A stretch of 64,000 nucleotides of DNA. Origin: Chryseobacterium piscicola. Lineage in GTDB: Bacteria; Bacteroidota; Bacteroidia; Flavobacteriales; Weeksellaceae. The position numbers and the translations under genes are program-made. The stretch is from the NCBI RefSeq assembly GCF_900156685.1, contig NZ_FTOJ01000009.1, forward strand, positions 1 to 64,000. The letters run 5' to 3'. The notes beneath the pieces were generated by a model that worked only from the letters and a program-made list of their open reading frames with translations, was not told where the DNA came from and ran no database searches. Within the stretch, counting starts at the first letter, position 1. Every line of letters begins with the position of its first letter. Shown piece after piece: positions 42,909 through 51,799 of this stretch.

Positions 42909-43868
42909 ATGAAAAAACAACTTCTTACTTTTGGGTTTGTTTTAGCTTTTGCAACTGCAGCTGCTCAAACTTACCAAACGCTTTCACTTTCGGGATTCAA
43001 TGCAGATGTTATTGCAAACGGAACAGGTGCTGCTCTTACATCCACAAATGCAAGCTTGGATAAAGACACTGATAATTTTGCGTACATGTCTAAAGATTTC
43101 AAACTTACGGCTTCCTCAGCAACGCTCACTTACGGTTTACCCGAAAACGGATTGGTTACCTCAGCTGTAGCGGCCACAAGTGGTTTAACTTATCAATTGG
43201 CTCCTTATACAGCGAATAATTCACTAAGACTTCCGAATGCTAATGATGCAGGAACACTTACTCTTGCGGTTCCGGCGTCGGCAACTACACTCTATGTTTT
43301 GGCTGTAAGTGGTAGTGGTGCGTCCAGCGGTGAAATTACAATCAATTTCCAAGATGGTACAAATCAGGTTTTTGCTAATACAAATTTTCAAGATTGGTAT
43401 GATGGTAATAATTTTGCCATTCAGGGTATAGGAAGAATCAATAGATCTTCAAATACCCTAGAAAATGGTGGAGGAACAAATCCTAGAATTTATCAAATTC
43501 CATTAGCGATTTCAGCTGCAAATCAATCTAAAATAATCAGCTCTGTTACCATAAAAAAAACATCAACTGCCGCCACGGTAATCAACGTATTTGCTATCTC
43601 TGCGCAAGGGCTAGTTTTGTCTGTTTCTGATGCAAACTTGGCAAAAAAACCATCAATTTATCCCAATCCTTTCACAGATGCAATCTATTTTGATGATATC
43701 AAAGATTTGTTATCAGTAAGTATTTTAGATTTTGCAGGTAGACCAGTAATAAAAGATATGCAACCGAAATCTCAATTGAACCTTTCGTTACTAGCAAAAG
43801 GAACCTACAATTTCGTTTTAAGGTTTAAAAGCGGAAAACAGACTTCTTATAAAATTATTAAAGATTAA
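42909..43868 (+). CDS. secreted protein with type IX secretion C-terminal sorting domain
   Basis: 319 residues from the ATG at 42909; an upstream ATG at 42888 adds seven residues before the signal peptide. Signal peptide MKKQLLTFGFVLAFATAAAQ. The middle (about 20-235) is a Ser/Thr/Asn-rich beta-type region without a family I can name. The last ~75 residues are a type A T9SS sorting domain: KPSIYPNPFTDAIYF, then VSILDFAGRPVIKDMQPKSQ, LAKGTYNFVLRFKSG and KIIKD. The protein should be exported by Sec, then T9SS, and be released or attached at the cell surface. Confidence 0.9.
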   Translation: MKKQLLTFGFVLAFATAAAQTYQTLSLSGFNADVIANGTGAALTSTNASLDKDTDNFAYMSKDFKLTASSATLTYGLPENGLVTSAVAATSGLTYQLAPYTANNSLRLPNANDAGTLTLAVPASATTLYVLAVSGSGASSGEITINFQDGTNQVFANTNFQDWYDGNNFAIQGIGRINRSSNTLENGGGTNPRIYQIPLAISAANQSKIISSVTIKKTSTAATVINVFAISAQGLVLSVSDANLAKKPSIYPNPFTDAIYFDDIKDLLSVSILDFAGRPVIKDMQPKSQLNLSLLAKGTYNFVLRFKSGKQTSYKIIKD

Positions 43869-43988
43869 TTTTTATAGAAATGTGTTTTTGCTAGATTTAA
43901 AAATTCATCTTAATTCAGACTTCGGAAATTTTCTAAGTCTGATTTTTTTTTAGAAGAAATCTACAATATATAGTCGTGATTTTATCCG

Positions 43989-43996
43989 TAAATTTG
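43989..43996 (+). promoter_or_regulatory. -7 box TAAATTTG for prfB
   Basis: Exact match putting the transcript start near 44002, about 9 nt before an ATG at 44011 and 14 nt before the TTG at 44016. Confidence 0.55.
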
Positions 43997-44015
43997 CAAT
44001 TCAAATTTTTATGTT

Positions 44016-45128
44016 TTGATCAACAACGACCAGATAAAAGAAATACAGTCAAGAATAGAAGATCTTCAAAAATATCTTCAAATTGATAAAAAGAAAATCG
44101 AGATAGCCAATGATGACGAAAAGACAGCTTCGCCAGATTTCTGGGATAACCCTAAAACAGCTGAGGTTTTTTTGAAACAACTTCGTTCTAAGAAAAAATG
44201 GGTAGAAGATTACGAAGAAATCAATTCGCAATTTGAAGATTTGCAGGTTTTACTAGAATTTGCAAAAGAAGATGCCGATTCTGAAAAGGAACTAGATGAT
44301 ACGTTCCCTCTTTTAGTGGAGAAAATTGAGAATCTTGAATTCAAAAATATGTTATCCAATGAAGGAGATGAGCTTTCTGCCGTACTTCAAATAACTGCCG
44401 GAGCTGGTGGTACAGAAAGTTGCGATTGGGCAGCAATGCTGATGAGAATGTACAATATGTGGTCAGAAAAGCAAGGTTATAAAATTCGGGAACTCAATTA
44501 TCAGGAAGGGGAAGTAGCAGGTGTAAAAACCGTGACTATGGAAATTGATGGCGAGTTTGCCTTCGGCTACCTTCGTGGTGAAAATGGCGTTCATCGTTTG
44601 GTGAGAATTTCTCCTTTTGATTCTAATGCAAAGCGACATACTAGTTTTGTTTCGGTTTACGTTTATCCTTTGGTGGATGATACAATTGAAATTAATATCA
44701 ACCCTGCAGATATTTCATTTGAAACCATGAGAAGTTCAGGAGCTGGTGGACAAAACGTTAACAAAGTAGAAACAGCAGTTCGGCTTCGCCACGCACCTAC
44801 AGGAATTATCATTGAAAACTCAGAATCTCGTTCTCAGCTTCAAAATAAAGAAAAAGCGATGCAACTCTTGAAATCCCGATTGTATGAAATGGAATTGGAA
44901 GAAAGATTGAAAGCAAGAAACGAAATTGAAGCAGGTAAGATGAAAATAGAGTGGGGAAGCCAAATCAGAAATTACGTAATGCATCCCTACAAATTGGTAA
45001 AAGACGTACGCTCGGGCCACGAAACTTCAGATGTTGATGCCGTGATGAACGGAAATATTACCCCATTTCTTAAAGCATTTTTGATGGCAGATGGTACGGC
45101 GGTTTCAGACGATGATCTCGAATTATAA
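44016..45128 (+). CDS. prfB: peptide chain release factor 2
   Basis: 370 residues. The SPF codon-reading tripeptide is at 199-201 ([15 protein letters not shown]) and the GGQ hydrolysis motif at 244-246 ([14 protein letters not shown]). RF2 releases peptides at UGA and UAA. The only start codon in frame near the expected N-terminus is TTG at 44016. An out-of-frame ATG at 44011 reads ATG-TTT-TGA and overlaps it. The usual +1 CUUUGA shift site of RF2 genes is absent. Either TTG initiation or a -1 slip on the T run would give the protein. Confidence 0.95.
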   Translation: MINNDQIKEIQSRIEDLQKYLQIDKKKIEIANDDEKTASPDFWDNPKTAEVFLKQLRSKKKWVEDYEEINSQFEDLQVLLEFAKEDADSEKELDDTFPLLVEKIENLEFKNMLSNEGDELSAVLQITAGAGGTESCDWAAMLMRMYNMWSEKQGYKIRELNYQEGEVAGVKTVTMEIDGEFAFGYLRGENGVHRLVRISPFDSNAKRHTSFVSVYVYPLVDDTIEININPADISFETMRSSGAGGQNVNKVETAVRLRHAPTGIIIENSESRSQLQNKEKAMQLLKSRLYEMELEERLKARNEIEAGKMKIEWGSQIRNYVMHPYKLVKDVRSGHETSDVDAVMNGNITPFLKAFLMADGTAVSDDDLEL

Positions 45129-45215
45129 AATATCATGTTTACATTTACGTTAAAATATGCTAATATATTTTCAGCATAATTATATTAAGCTTAATTTTGT
45201 TCATCATCATTATTT

Positions 45216-45932
45216 ATGGAAGATTTCAATAGCTGGAGAGATTTATTAAATCCCGAATTTTACATCAACATGGGTGGATTTTGGGTTATCTTATTCATTA
45301 TTTTTGCCGAAACTGGCTTGTTTGTAGGTTTTTTCTTACCAGGAGATTCATTACTATTCGTATCCGGAATTTATGCAGTAGATATTATTTCTAAAACATT
45401 TGGTTCTACAGGAAGTGATTTTTTAGATACTACTTTGTTGTCTACAGCTGTTGCAATAGCTGCAATTGTGGGTAATCAAGTAGGATATTGGTTTGGCAGA
45501 AAAACTGGCCCTGCTCTTTATAAAAAACAAGATACTTTCTTATTTAAAAAGAAATATCTTTATCAGGCACACGATTTTTTCGAAAAAAATGGAGCCTTAG
45601 CAGTAATCATGGCGAGATTTTTACCCGTTGTAAGAACATTTATGCCTATTGTTGCTGGTATTGTAAATATGGATAAAAAAGCATTCCTCAGAGATAATAT
45701 TATTGGTGGTATACTTTGGTCTTTCAGTTTGATTTTTGCCGGGCATTATCTTGATAAATTATTCATGGATCAATTCGGAATCAATCTAAAAGAGAAGCTT
45801 GAATTCATTATCATAATTATCGTACTGGTAACCACAGTTCCAGTAATCTTAAAATTCGTTTTCGGCGCTCCAAAAGAAAATCCGAAATTGGAAGATGAAA
45901 CTTTAGATGAATTAATAGATAAAGAAAAATAA
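45216..45932 (+). CDS. DedA family membrane protein
   Basis: 238 residues. DedA/SNARE-associated domain with VILFIIFAETGLFVGFFLPG at the N-terminus (the ETG..F.PG.P-like motif), GNQVGYWFGRKTG and ARFLPVVRTFMPIVAGIVNM with the family basic residues, plus C-terminal membrane helices. DedA proteins act in membrane homeostasis and have been linked to lipid flipping. It is close behind prfB (88 bp) but has its own terminator. Confidence 0.92.
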   Translation: MEDFNSWRDLLNPEFYINMGGFWVILFIIFAETGLFVGFFLPGDSLLFVSGIYAVDIISKTFGSTGSDFLDTTLLSTAVAIAAIVGNQVGYWFGRKTGPALYKKQDTFLFKKKYLYQAHDFFEKNGALAVIMARFLPVVRTFMPIVAGIVNMDKKAFLRDNIIGGILWSFSLIFAGHYLDKLFMDQFGINLKEKLEFIIIIIVLVTTVPVILKFVFGAPKENPKLEDETLDELIDKEK

Positions 45933-45937
45933 CGAAT

Positions 45938-45964
45938 AAAAACCTGCTTTAGCAGGTTTTTTTT
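45938..45964 (+). terminator. intrinsic terminator of the DedA gene
   Basis: AAACCTGC-TTTA-GCAGGTTT stem, then a run of T, directly after the stop. The following stretch to 46334 (about 370 bp) is AT-rich with no gene or strong motif seen. Confidence 0.85.
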
Positions 45965-46334
45965 ATGTTTAAAAGTGTTCTGTATGTATCTAATTTTTTA
46001 ACGATTGTTCGTTATATATCATAATTTAAAATAATTTGTTTTTCTTTGATAGGGTAGTGACTTTGTATAAATTAAAAAACAGTCAAAATGTATAATTCTT
46101 TGTTTGACTTTGCGTTAAATCAAGAATTATGAGAAATTACGGAGATACATTAATTTTTTTTAAATAACTTGAGTGGTAAAGTAAATACCTTAAATTGTTG
46201 GTTTAATAAAAAAAAAATTAATCCAATGTTTTGATTTTAAATTGATTACAGTATTGATAAATCGCAAATAGTGGCTAACGATTACAGATATATAGCCTAT
46301 TTAAATTTCATCAAAATTATTTTTGAACATAGGG

Positions 46335-47195
46335 TTAATTCTTTATCCAATCTAAAATGTTTGGATAAATAATACGGTCTCTTTTTGTTTTATTAAAAAA
46401 TCTGGGTGCATGCCCTGTATTTTGCATAAAAATCAATTTGTGTGGGATATTCATTTTAGTTAAAACGGAATCTAATGCTAAACCCTGCTTTTGATTAACC
46501 AAAAAATCTGTATTTCCTTGGAATAAAAGCGTCGGAACGGAAGAAACATTAGCAATCGGACTGGCTTTTTTAAATTCTAATGAAAGGTTTTTTCTTTTAA
46601 ATTTTGTACCAACTACTTTTTGAATAGTGCCAGAAGTATATTTAGAATAAAAAGACTGTAAATACTCATCTGAATAGAAATCTGTAGGTCCACTCAAAGA
46701 AATTATTTTTTTTATTCTTTCAGGATTTTTGTAACCGTAAAGCAAAGCCAAGTGTCCGCCGGCACTTTCGCCCAAAATGATATAATTATTTGGAAGTAAT
46801 TCTGATTTTTCTGCAAGTGAATTAAATTTTTCTATGGCAAGACCAATGTCTTCTAATTGTTCTCGATACGTTATGCCTTTTTTCACCAAGCGATAATTCA
46901 TATTAATGCTAGGAATATTATTCTCAAAAAGCATTTTTTGTATTTGAATCATGTGTTCTTTTCTGCCATATTTCCACGCTCCTCCATGCACTATCAAAAC
47001 CATAGGCGCGTTTTGTAAATAATTTTCGGGTAAAAAAATATCCATTTTCTGGTGTTTGTCTTCACCATATTTTAGGTTGTAAACTTTTTGAGAATTATTT
47101 CCTACCCAAACCCGAAATTTTGAATTACAGGAATTTAAAACCAAGCCAATCAATCCTAAAATAAAATAATGGTAATTGAGAATCAGTTTTTTCAT
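46335..47195 (-). CDS. alpha/beta hydrolase (esterase/lipase, BD-FAE-like) lipoprotein
   Basis: 286 residues. Lipoprotein-like signal with Cys in LIGLVLNSCNSKF (residue 23). HGGAW oxyanion motif (VLIVHGGAWKYGRKEHMIQI), nucleophile elbow GESAGGH, the acid in NTDFLVNQKQG and the His in NTGHAPRFF near the C-terminus. This is typical of carbohydrate-ester or carboxyl esterases in the HSL/BD-FAE group, anchored in the envelope. No polysaccharide locus accompanies it. It is monocistronic and divergent from the DUF808 gene. Confidence 0.87.
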   Translation of the reverse strand: MKKLILNYHYFILGLIGLVLNSCNSKFRVWVGNNSQKVYNLKYGEDKHQKMDIFLPENYLQNAPMVLIVHGGAWKYGRKEHMIQIQKMLFENNIPSINMNYRLVKKGITYREQLEDIGLAIEKFNSLAEKSELLPNNYIILGESAGGHLALLYGYKNPERIKKIISLSGPTDFYSDEYLQSFYSKYTSGTIQKVVGTKFKRKNLSLEFKKASPIANVSSVPTLLFQGNTDFLVNQKQGLALDSVLTKMNIPHKLIFMQNTGHAPRFFNKTKRDRIIYPNILDWIKN

Positions 47196-47449
47196 TGAGT
47201 AAATTTACGAAAAACTTAAATGAATATAAATTGTTTGAAGATGGTTTTTGATAGGTCGATTTTTATAAGAAAAGAAATAATGCAATAAGAAATATCTTGT
47301 TTTAAATTTTAGTATAAAACCATTAAAAAAAATCGGAATTTAATATTATTCTTCAGAAATACTTAGAATTAAACTTTTTCAATCTGAGATTAAAACATTA
47401 TTTTTGCTTAAGTTTTATTTTAACAAAACTTAAAAATATATTAAAATCT

Positions 47450-48334
47450 ATGGCTTCAGGCTTTTTCGCACTACTTGATGATATTGCAGCGTTGATGGAT
47501 GATGTGGCGGTAACCACTAAAATAGCAACAAAAAAAACTGCCGGAATTTTAGGAGATGATCTTGCCGTAAATGCTGAGAAAGCTACAGGATTTATGTCGT
47601 CAAGAGAAATTCCGGTTCTTTGGGCAATTACCAAAGGTTCGTTTTTAAATAAAATTATTATTCTCCCAATTGTATTTTTGCTTAATTGGCTTTATCAGCC
47701 GGCTATTAACTATATTTTAATTGTTGGAGCAATGTATTTGGCTTTTGAAGGGGTTGAAAAAATTATTGAATTTCTTTTCCATCGAAGTAAAAAGGGGCAT
47801 GAAGTAATAGAAGAAGCAGAGGAGGATTCTAGATCTGCTGAAGAAATGGAAAAAGCAAAAGTGAAATCTGCCATTACTACAGACTTTATTCTTTCCCTAG
47901 AAATTGTGATTATCGCTTTGGGTACCGTGCTGGAAAAAAGCCATCCTTTCATTACTCAAATTCTTGTAACAAGCCTTGTTGCGATTGTTGCAACTGTTGG
48001 CGTGTATGGAATTGTAGCTTTAATTGTAAGGATGGACGATGCTGGTTTTAAATTAATCAAAAAAAGCAACGGAAAGGGTTTTATGTCAAAATTGGGTCAG
48101 TTTTTAGTTGATGCTTTGCCAGTTGTTATAAAATCCTTGGGTGTAATTGGTACAATTGCTTTAATCATGGTAGCGGGAGAAATTTTCGCTCATAGAATAG
48201 ATTATCTACATCATGTTTTACCCAACTTGAATGCTACTTTGAAGCAGGTGATTTTCGGTTTAGTTGGCGGATTAATTGGAGTGGCTTTCTTTACTTTAGG
48301 TAAAAAAATCTACAGTCTCGTAGCCAAAAAATAA
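47450..48334 (+). CDS. DUF808 family inner membrane protein (YedI-like)
   Basis: 294 residues. The opening ASGFFALLDDIAALMDDVAV followed by TTKIATKKTAGILGDDLAVN is diagnostic of DUF808. Five or so hydrophobic segments follow (IIILPIVFLLNWLYQPAINY, TDFILSLEIVIIALGTVLE, VTSLVAIVATVGVYGIVALI and others). Function is unknown. It is monocistronic; the upstream 250 bp are AT-rich. Confidence 0.92.
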   Translation: MASGFFALLDDIAALMDDVAVTTKIATKKTAGILGDDLAVNAEKATGFMSSREIPVLWAITKGSFLNKIIILPIVFLLNWLYQPAINYILIVGAMYLAFEGVEKIIEFLFHRSKKGHEVIEEAEEDSRSAEEMEKAKVKSAITTDFILSLEIVIIALGTVLEKSHPFITQILVTSLVAIVATVGVYGIVALIVRMDDAGFKLIKKSNGKGFMSKLGQFLVDALPVVIKSLGVIGTIALIMVAGEIFAHRIDYLHHVLPNLNATLKQVIFGLVGGLIGVAFFTLGKKIYSLVAKK

Positions 48335-48409
48335 AATAGGTTAAATAATTATAAATAAAAATTTACGAAGATGTTTTAAGACGTTTTCGTAATTTTTTTT
48401 CCGTTGAAG

Positions 48410-49336
48410 ATGAGAAGTTTAGCGCTAGATCTTTTGAAAATTCTACTCGCCATTTTTGTGGTTGGGTTACACATTCATTTTCTCAGAGATTCTTATCCTA
48501 CGCTCAGTTATCTGCTTGTTAATGGGCTCTTTAGATTAGGTGTTCCTGTTTTTCTTATTATTACAGGCTACTATTTTTACTTCATTGATGATTTTTCTAA
48601 ACTGAAAAAATGGCTTTTTAGAATTTTCCTTTTGTACGCGGTCTGGACGATTATTTACATTCCACTCTGGAAGGAAGGAGATGTAGTTTCTAATATCTTT
48701 TTTGGTTACCACCATTTGTGGTATCTAAATGGGACTTTGTTTGCCGGAATTCTTTTGTATTCTCTTAGAAATAAGAAGCAAAAACTCGTAATTTTCTTGC
48801 TGTTTTTATTTTTTTTAATTGGATATACCATTCAATATCTCGGAAATTCTCATTGTTTTAATGGGGAAATTGATGAGATTTTGAACTACTTTCCCGTATA
48901 CAGAAATTTTTTATTTTTCTGTTTTCCGTTTTTGGCAATGGGTTTTTTGATTAAAAAGTACGAATTTGATGTAAAAAGAAACCCTTCATTGTGGTTGGTA
49001 TTTATTTCGGTTTCTGTTGTCGTTGCCGAAGCTTCTGCCAATATTTATTTTCTAAAACTTTCTAAAAGGGAAAGTGTAGATATTTTATTTTCATTACTTT
49101 TTGCGTGTCCCATTTTATTTATTTATTTTAAAAATTTAAAAACTAAAACAGATGCAAAAATTCTGGCAAGTATATCAACAGCGATTTATTGTATTCATCC
49201 TTTGTTGATGTTTTATATTTATAAATCTGAAAATCCTTTTATCTTAATGCACTCTGATTTTATATTTATAAGTTCGCTCATCTTGTCGAGTTTGGGTTTG
49301 GTATTTTTGAATCAAAAAATTAAATATTTACTTTAA
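48410..49336 (+). CDS. acyltransferase family 3 membrane protein
   Basis: 308 residues from the ATG at 48410 (an in-frame TTG at 48404 is less likely). The N-terminus RSLALDLLKILLAIFVVGLH carries the first catalytic-type His of acyltransferase-3 proteins. About ten hydrophobic helices follow (VPVFLIITGYYFYF, LLYAVWTIIYIPLW, LWYLNGTLFAGILLYSL). These enzymes O-acetylate or O-acylate glycans; no polysaccharide cluster is adjacent, so the substrate is unknown. Confidence 0.85.
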   Translation: MRSLALDLLKILLAIFVVGLHIHFLRDSYPTLSYLLVNGLFRLGVPVFLIITGYYFYFIDDFSKLKKWLFRIFLLYAVWTIIYIPLWKEGDVVSNIFFGYHHLWYLNGTLFAGILLYSLRNKKQKLVIFLLFLFFLIGYTIQYLGNSHCFNGEIDEILNYFPVYRNFLFFCFPFLAMGFLIKKYEFDVKRNPSLWLVFISVSVVVAEASANIYFLKLSKRESVDILFSLLFACPILFIYFKNLKTKTDAKILASISTAIYCIHPLLMFYIYKSENPFILMHSDFIFISSLILSSLGLVFLNQKIKYLL

Positions 49337-49433
49337 AATTAAATAGATATCAAACTAAAAAAAACATTTTACTAAGTTTTTTGTTTGAAATATTTAGCAA
49401 ATATACTATTTGGAATAAGCTTAAATTTTAAAT

Positions 49434-49470
49434 AAAAAAAGAGGCTAAAAAAAGCCTCTCTTATATTTTA
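49434..49470. terminator. bidirectional terminator between the acyltransferase and dnaJ
   Basis: GAGGCT-AAAAAA-AGCCTC stem with A and T runs on its sides. dnaJ ends inside its left-facing tail. Confidence 0.8.
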
Positions 49471-50592
49471 ATTAAATAAATCTTTCACTTTATCAAAGAA
49501 AGATTTTTCTTTTCCAGATGGTTCAGCTTCCATTTCTCCGCTGCTCATCTGTTTTTCAAAGAAATCTCTTTGTTCTTTATTCAGTCTTTGTGGCGTCCAT
49601 ACATTGATGTGTACAAACATGTCTCCTTTTCCGTAGCTATCAAGGCTTGGAAGTCCTTTTCCTGCTAATCTTAAAATCTTCCCAGATTGAGTTCCTGCAT
49701 CTATCGTTATTTTTACTTTTCCGCCAACGGTAGGAATCTCTTTTTTGGTTCCTAGAGCTGCTTCAGAGTAAGAAACGTAAAGTTCTTGATGAAGATTGTC
49801 ACCTTCTCTCTTGATTATTTGGTCTACTTCCTCTTCTACAATCACCAAAAGATCTCCCGGAATTCCGCCAAAAGGCGCATCATTACCTTTTCCTCTTACA
49901 TTCAACTGGATGCCGTCTCTTGCACCAGCAGGAATGTTGATAGAGATTTCCTCTTCATCTTTTATTAGTCCTTGTGCATTGGCTCCTGCAGGAATTTTAT
50001 CAGCAACTTTCCCGATTCCTTGGCAAGTTCCACAAGTTGTTTGCGTCTGCATCTGTCCGAACATTGTGTTCATTACTTTCATCTGAACTCCGGAACCACC
50101 ACAAGTAGGGCAGGTTTTAGACGTTGCACCTTCTGCCATTTTCATCTTTTTGACTTTGATGGTTTTTTGTGTCCCGTTCACCATTTCTTCAAGATTAAGC
50201 TTGATTCTAATTCTTAGATTTGAACCTTTTATCTGCTGACGACCGCTGCTGCCACCTCCGCCAAATCCTCCGAAACCACCGCCAAAAATATCTCCAAATT
50301 GACTGAAGATATCTTCCATATTCATTCCGCCACCGCCGAAGCCACCGCCACCAAATCCTCCAGCACCGCTCATTCCGGCGTGTCCGTATTGGTCGTAGCG
50401 CGCTTTCTTATTATCGTCGCTCAGCACTTCATAAGCTTCTGCAGCTTCTTTAAACTTTTCCTCAGCTTCATTGTCACCTGGGTTTTTGTCCGGATGATAT
50501 TTAATCGCCATTTTGCGGTATGCTTTCTTTATCTCGTCGGGTGATGCAGATTTGCTGATCTCTAAAACCTCGTAATAATCTCTTTTTGACAT
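49468..50592 (-). CDS. dnaJ: chaperone DnaJ with a reduced zinc-finger domain
   Basis: 374 residues. J-domain with HPD at 33-35 ([10 protein letters not shown]), Gly/Phe-rich linker (about 73-117), client-binding barrels and C-terminal dimerisation region. Classical DnaJ has four CxxCxGxG motifs binding two zincs. Only two are present here, C161/C164 (CPTCGGSG) and C187/C190 (CGTCQGIG). They correspond to the inner pair (zinc centre II), while the outer pair is replaced by KKMKMAEG and [11 protein letters not shown]. It co-chaperones DnaK, stimulating its ATPase. It is downstream of grpE on the same strand, 75 bp apart with periodic TAATTAGTAAT-type words between. Confidence 0.95.
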   Translation of the reverse strand: MSKRDYYEVLEISKSASPDEIKKAYRKMAIKYHPDKNPGDNEAEEKFKEAAEAYEVLSDDNKKARYDQYGHAGMSGAGGFGGGGFGGGGMNMEDIFSQFGDIFGGGFGGFGGGGSSGRQQIKGSNLRIRIKLNLEEMVNGTQKTIKVKKMKMAEGATSKTCPTCGGSGVQMKVMNTMFGQMQTQTTCGTCQGIGKVADKIPAGANAQGLIKDEEEISINIPAGARDGIQLNVRGKGNDAPFGGIPGDLLVIVEEEVDQIIKREGDNLHQELYVSYSEAALGTKKEIPTVGGKVKITIDAGTQSGKILRLAGKGLPSLDSYGKGDMFVHINVWTPQRLNKEQRDFFEKQMSSGEMEAEPSGKEKSFFDKVKDLFN

Positions 50593-50667
50593 CTTTTTAT
50601 GGGTAATTAGTAATGGTTAATAAGTAATTCTTTATTAGTCATAAACCGTTACTCGTTGCTTATATTT

Positions 50668-51204
50668 TTAGTTACCTGTTACTACTTTTGCGAACCTAAT
50701 TACTTTTTCTCCTAAAGTGTATCCAGTTTCTATTATATCAACTATTTTTCCTTTCAAATCTTCAGATGGTGCAGGGATTTGAGTAATTGCTTCATGATAA
50801 TCTACGTTAAAACCGTCTCCAGCTCTTACTTCTATAGGTTTTAAGCCTTTTTCGGTAAGTTTGTTTTTAAATTTCTGATAAATAAGTTCAACACCTTGCA
50901 GTTCTGCAGCATTTTCGTTTTTAGCAATTTCTTTTATAGCTCTTTCAAAATCATCTAAAACACCAAGCATAGACACCATCATTTCCTGATTGGCGTACTG
51001 GAAATAATCCATCTTCTCCTTAGATGTTCTTTTTTTATAATTTTCAAACTCAGCATAAAGACGAATATAACGATCTTTTTCTTGTGCCAAAACTTCCTCA
51101 ATCGTAGGTTCTACTGTCACATTTTCCTCAGAAATTGTTTCGTTCTGAACTTTCACTTCTTCTTGTTGATTGATGTTTTCTTCGTTGATATCCTGATTTT
51201 CCAT
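50668..51204 (-). CDS. grpE: nucleotide exchange factor GrpE
   Basis: 178 residues. Acidic disordered N-terminus (~45 residues), long dimerising helix (EKDRYIRLYAEFENYKKRTS), then LGVLDDFERAIKE and a beta-domain ending YTLGEKVIRFAKVVTGN, which is typical of GrpE. It releases ADP from DnaK. It is the first gene of a grpE-dnaJ unit; dnaK is not in this window. No CIRCE or other known heat-shock operator was seen upstream. Confidence 0.96.
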   Translation of the reverse strand: MENQDINEENINQQEEVKVQNETISEENVTVEPTIEEVLAQEKDRYIRLYAEFENYKKRTSKEKMDYFQYANQEMMVSMLGVLDDFERAIKEIAKNENAAELQGVELIYQKFKNKLTEKGLKPIEVRAGDGFNVDYHEAITQIPAPSEDLKGKIVDIIETGYTLGEKVIRFAKVVTGN

Positions 51205-51423
51205 ATTTCAATAACTTTTACAAACTGTTTTCACAAAGATTCTGCCAAAGAAAAAAAACGGACAATTAGGCAGAACTAGATACGAAAGACCCATGCTAAA
51301 AGTAAGAAGAGCTAAGTTTTCAAACATTTTTTGGGACACAATTTACTCCAAAAGTTGAAACTTATTTTTATAGAAACCATAAACTCATATTCCCAATTTA
51401 GTATCTAAAATATTATTTTTTTT

Positions 51424-51518
51424 GGGAGCTGATCCGGCTATTCGCTGTATCTTTTTTGTAACTGCTTCCGCTGTCGCTCCATCCGTCACAAAAAAGGATG
51501 CCGCTTCTATCCGGGCTA
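51424..51518 (-). repeat. variable-loop hairpin element family H1, copy 3
   Basis: GGGAGCTGATCCGGCTATTC, then GCTGTATCTTTTTTGT on the left; ACAAAAAAGGATGCCGCTTC then TATCCGGGCTA on the right. The loop (about 28 nt, CTTCCGCTGTCGCTCCATC) again differs from copies 1 and 2. It lies in the 595-bp gap between the Nramp gene's 3' end and grpE; the rest of that gap is AT-rich and shows no gene. Confidence 0.7.
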
Positions 51519-51799
51519 TTGAGTAACTAGAAAGGAATGGGCAGAAAATAAAAAATTTCAATATGTACACAATTTGTTATAATTGATAATACAAAGTCCT
51601 AAATTTAAAATGTAAACTGAGCTTTCCAAATTGGCTTTAGCAATCTTAAAAAACAGTATTTGCTTGAAGATATTTGAAAATATTTGTTTTAAAATTAGAA
51701 TTATAATATTTATCGTGCAATTCAATCAATTTTATCACAAAACTCTGGTAATTTCTAAAATAGCCGTTGTACAATAGATAATTTCACATCAGTTAGCAT

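Noticed and set aside
44011..44018. Classical +1 programmed frameshift of prfB
   Set aside because: A +1 shift after ATG-TTT leads into the wrong frame; only a -1 slip or TTG initiation reaches the RF2 frame.
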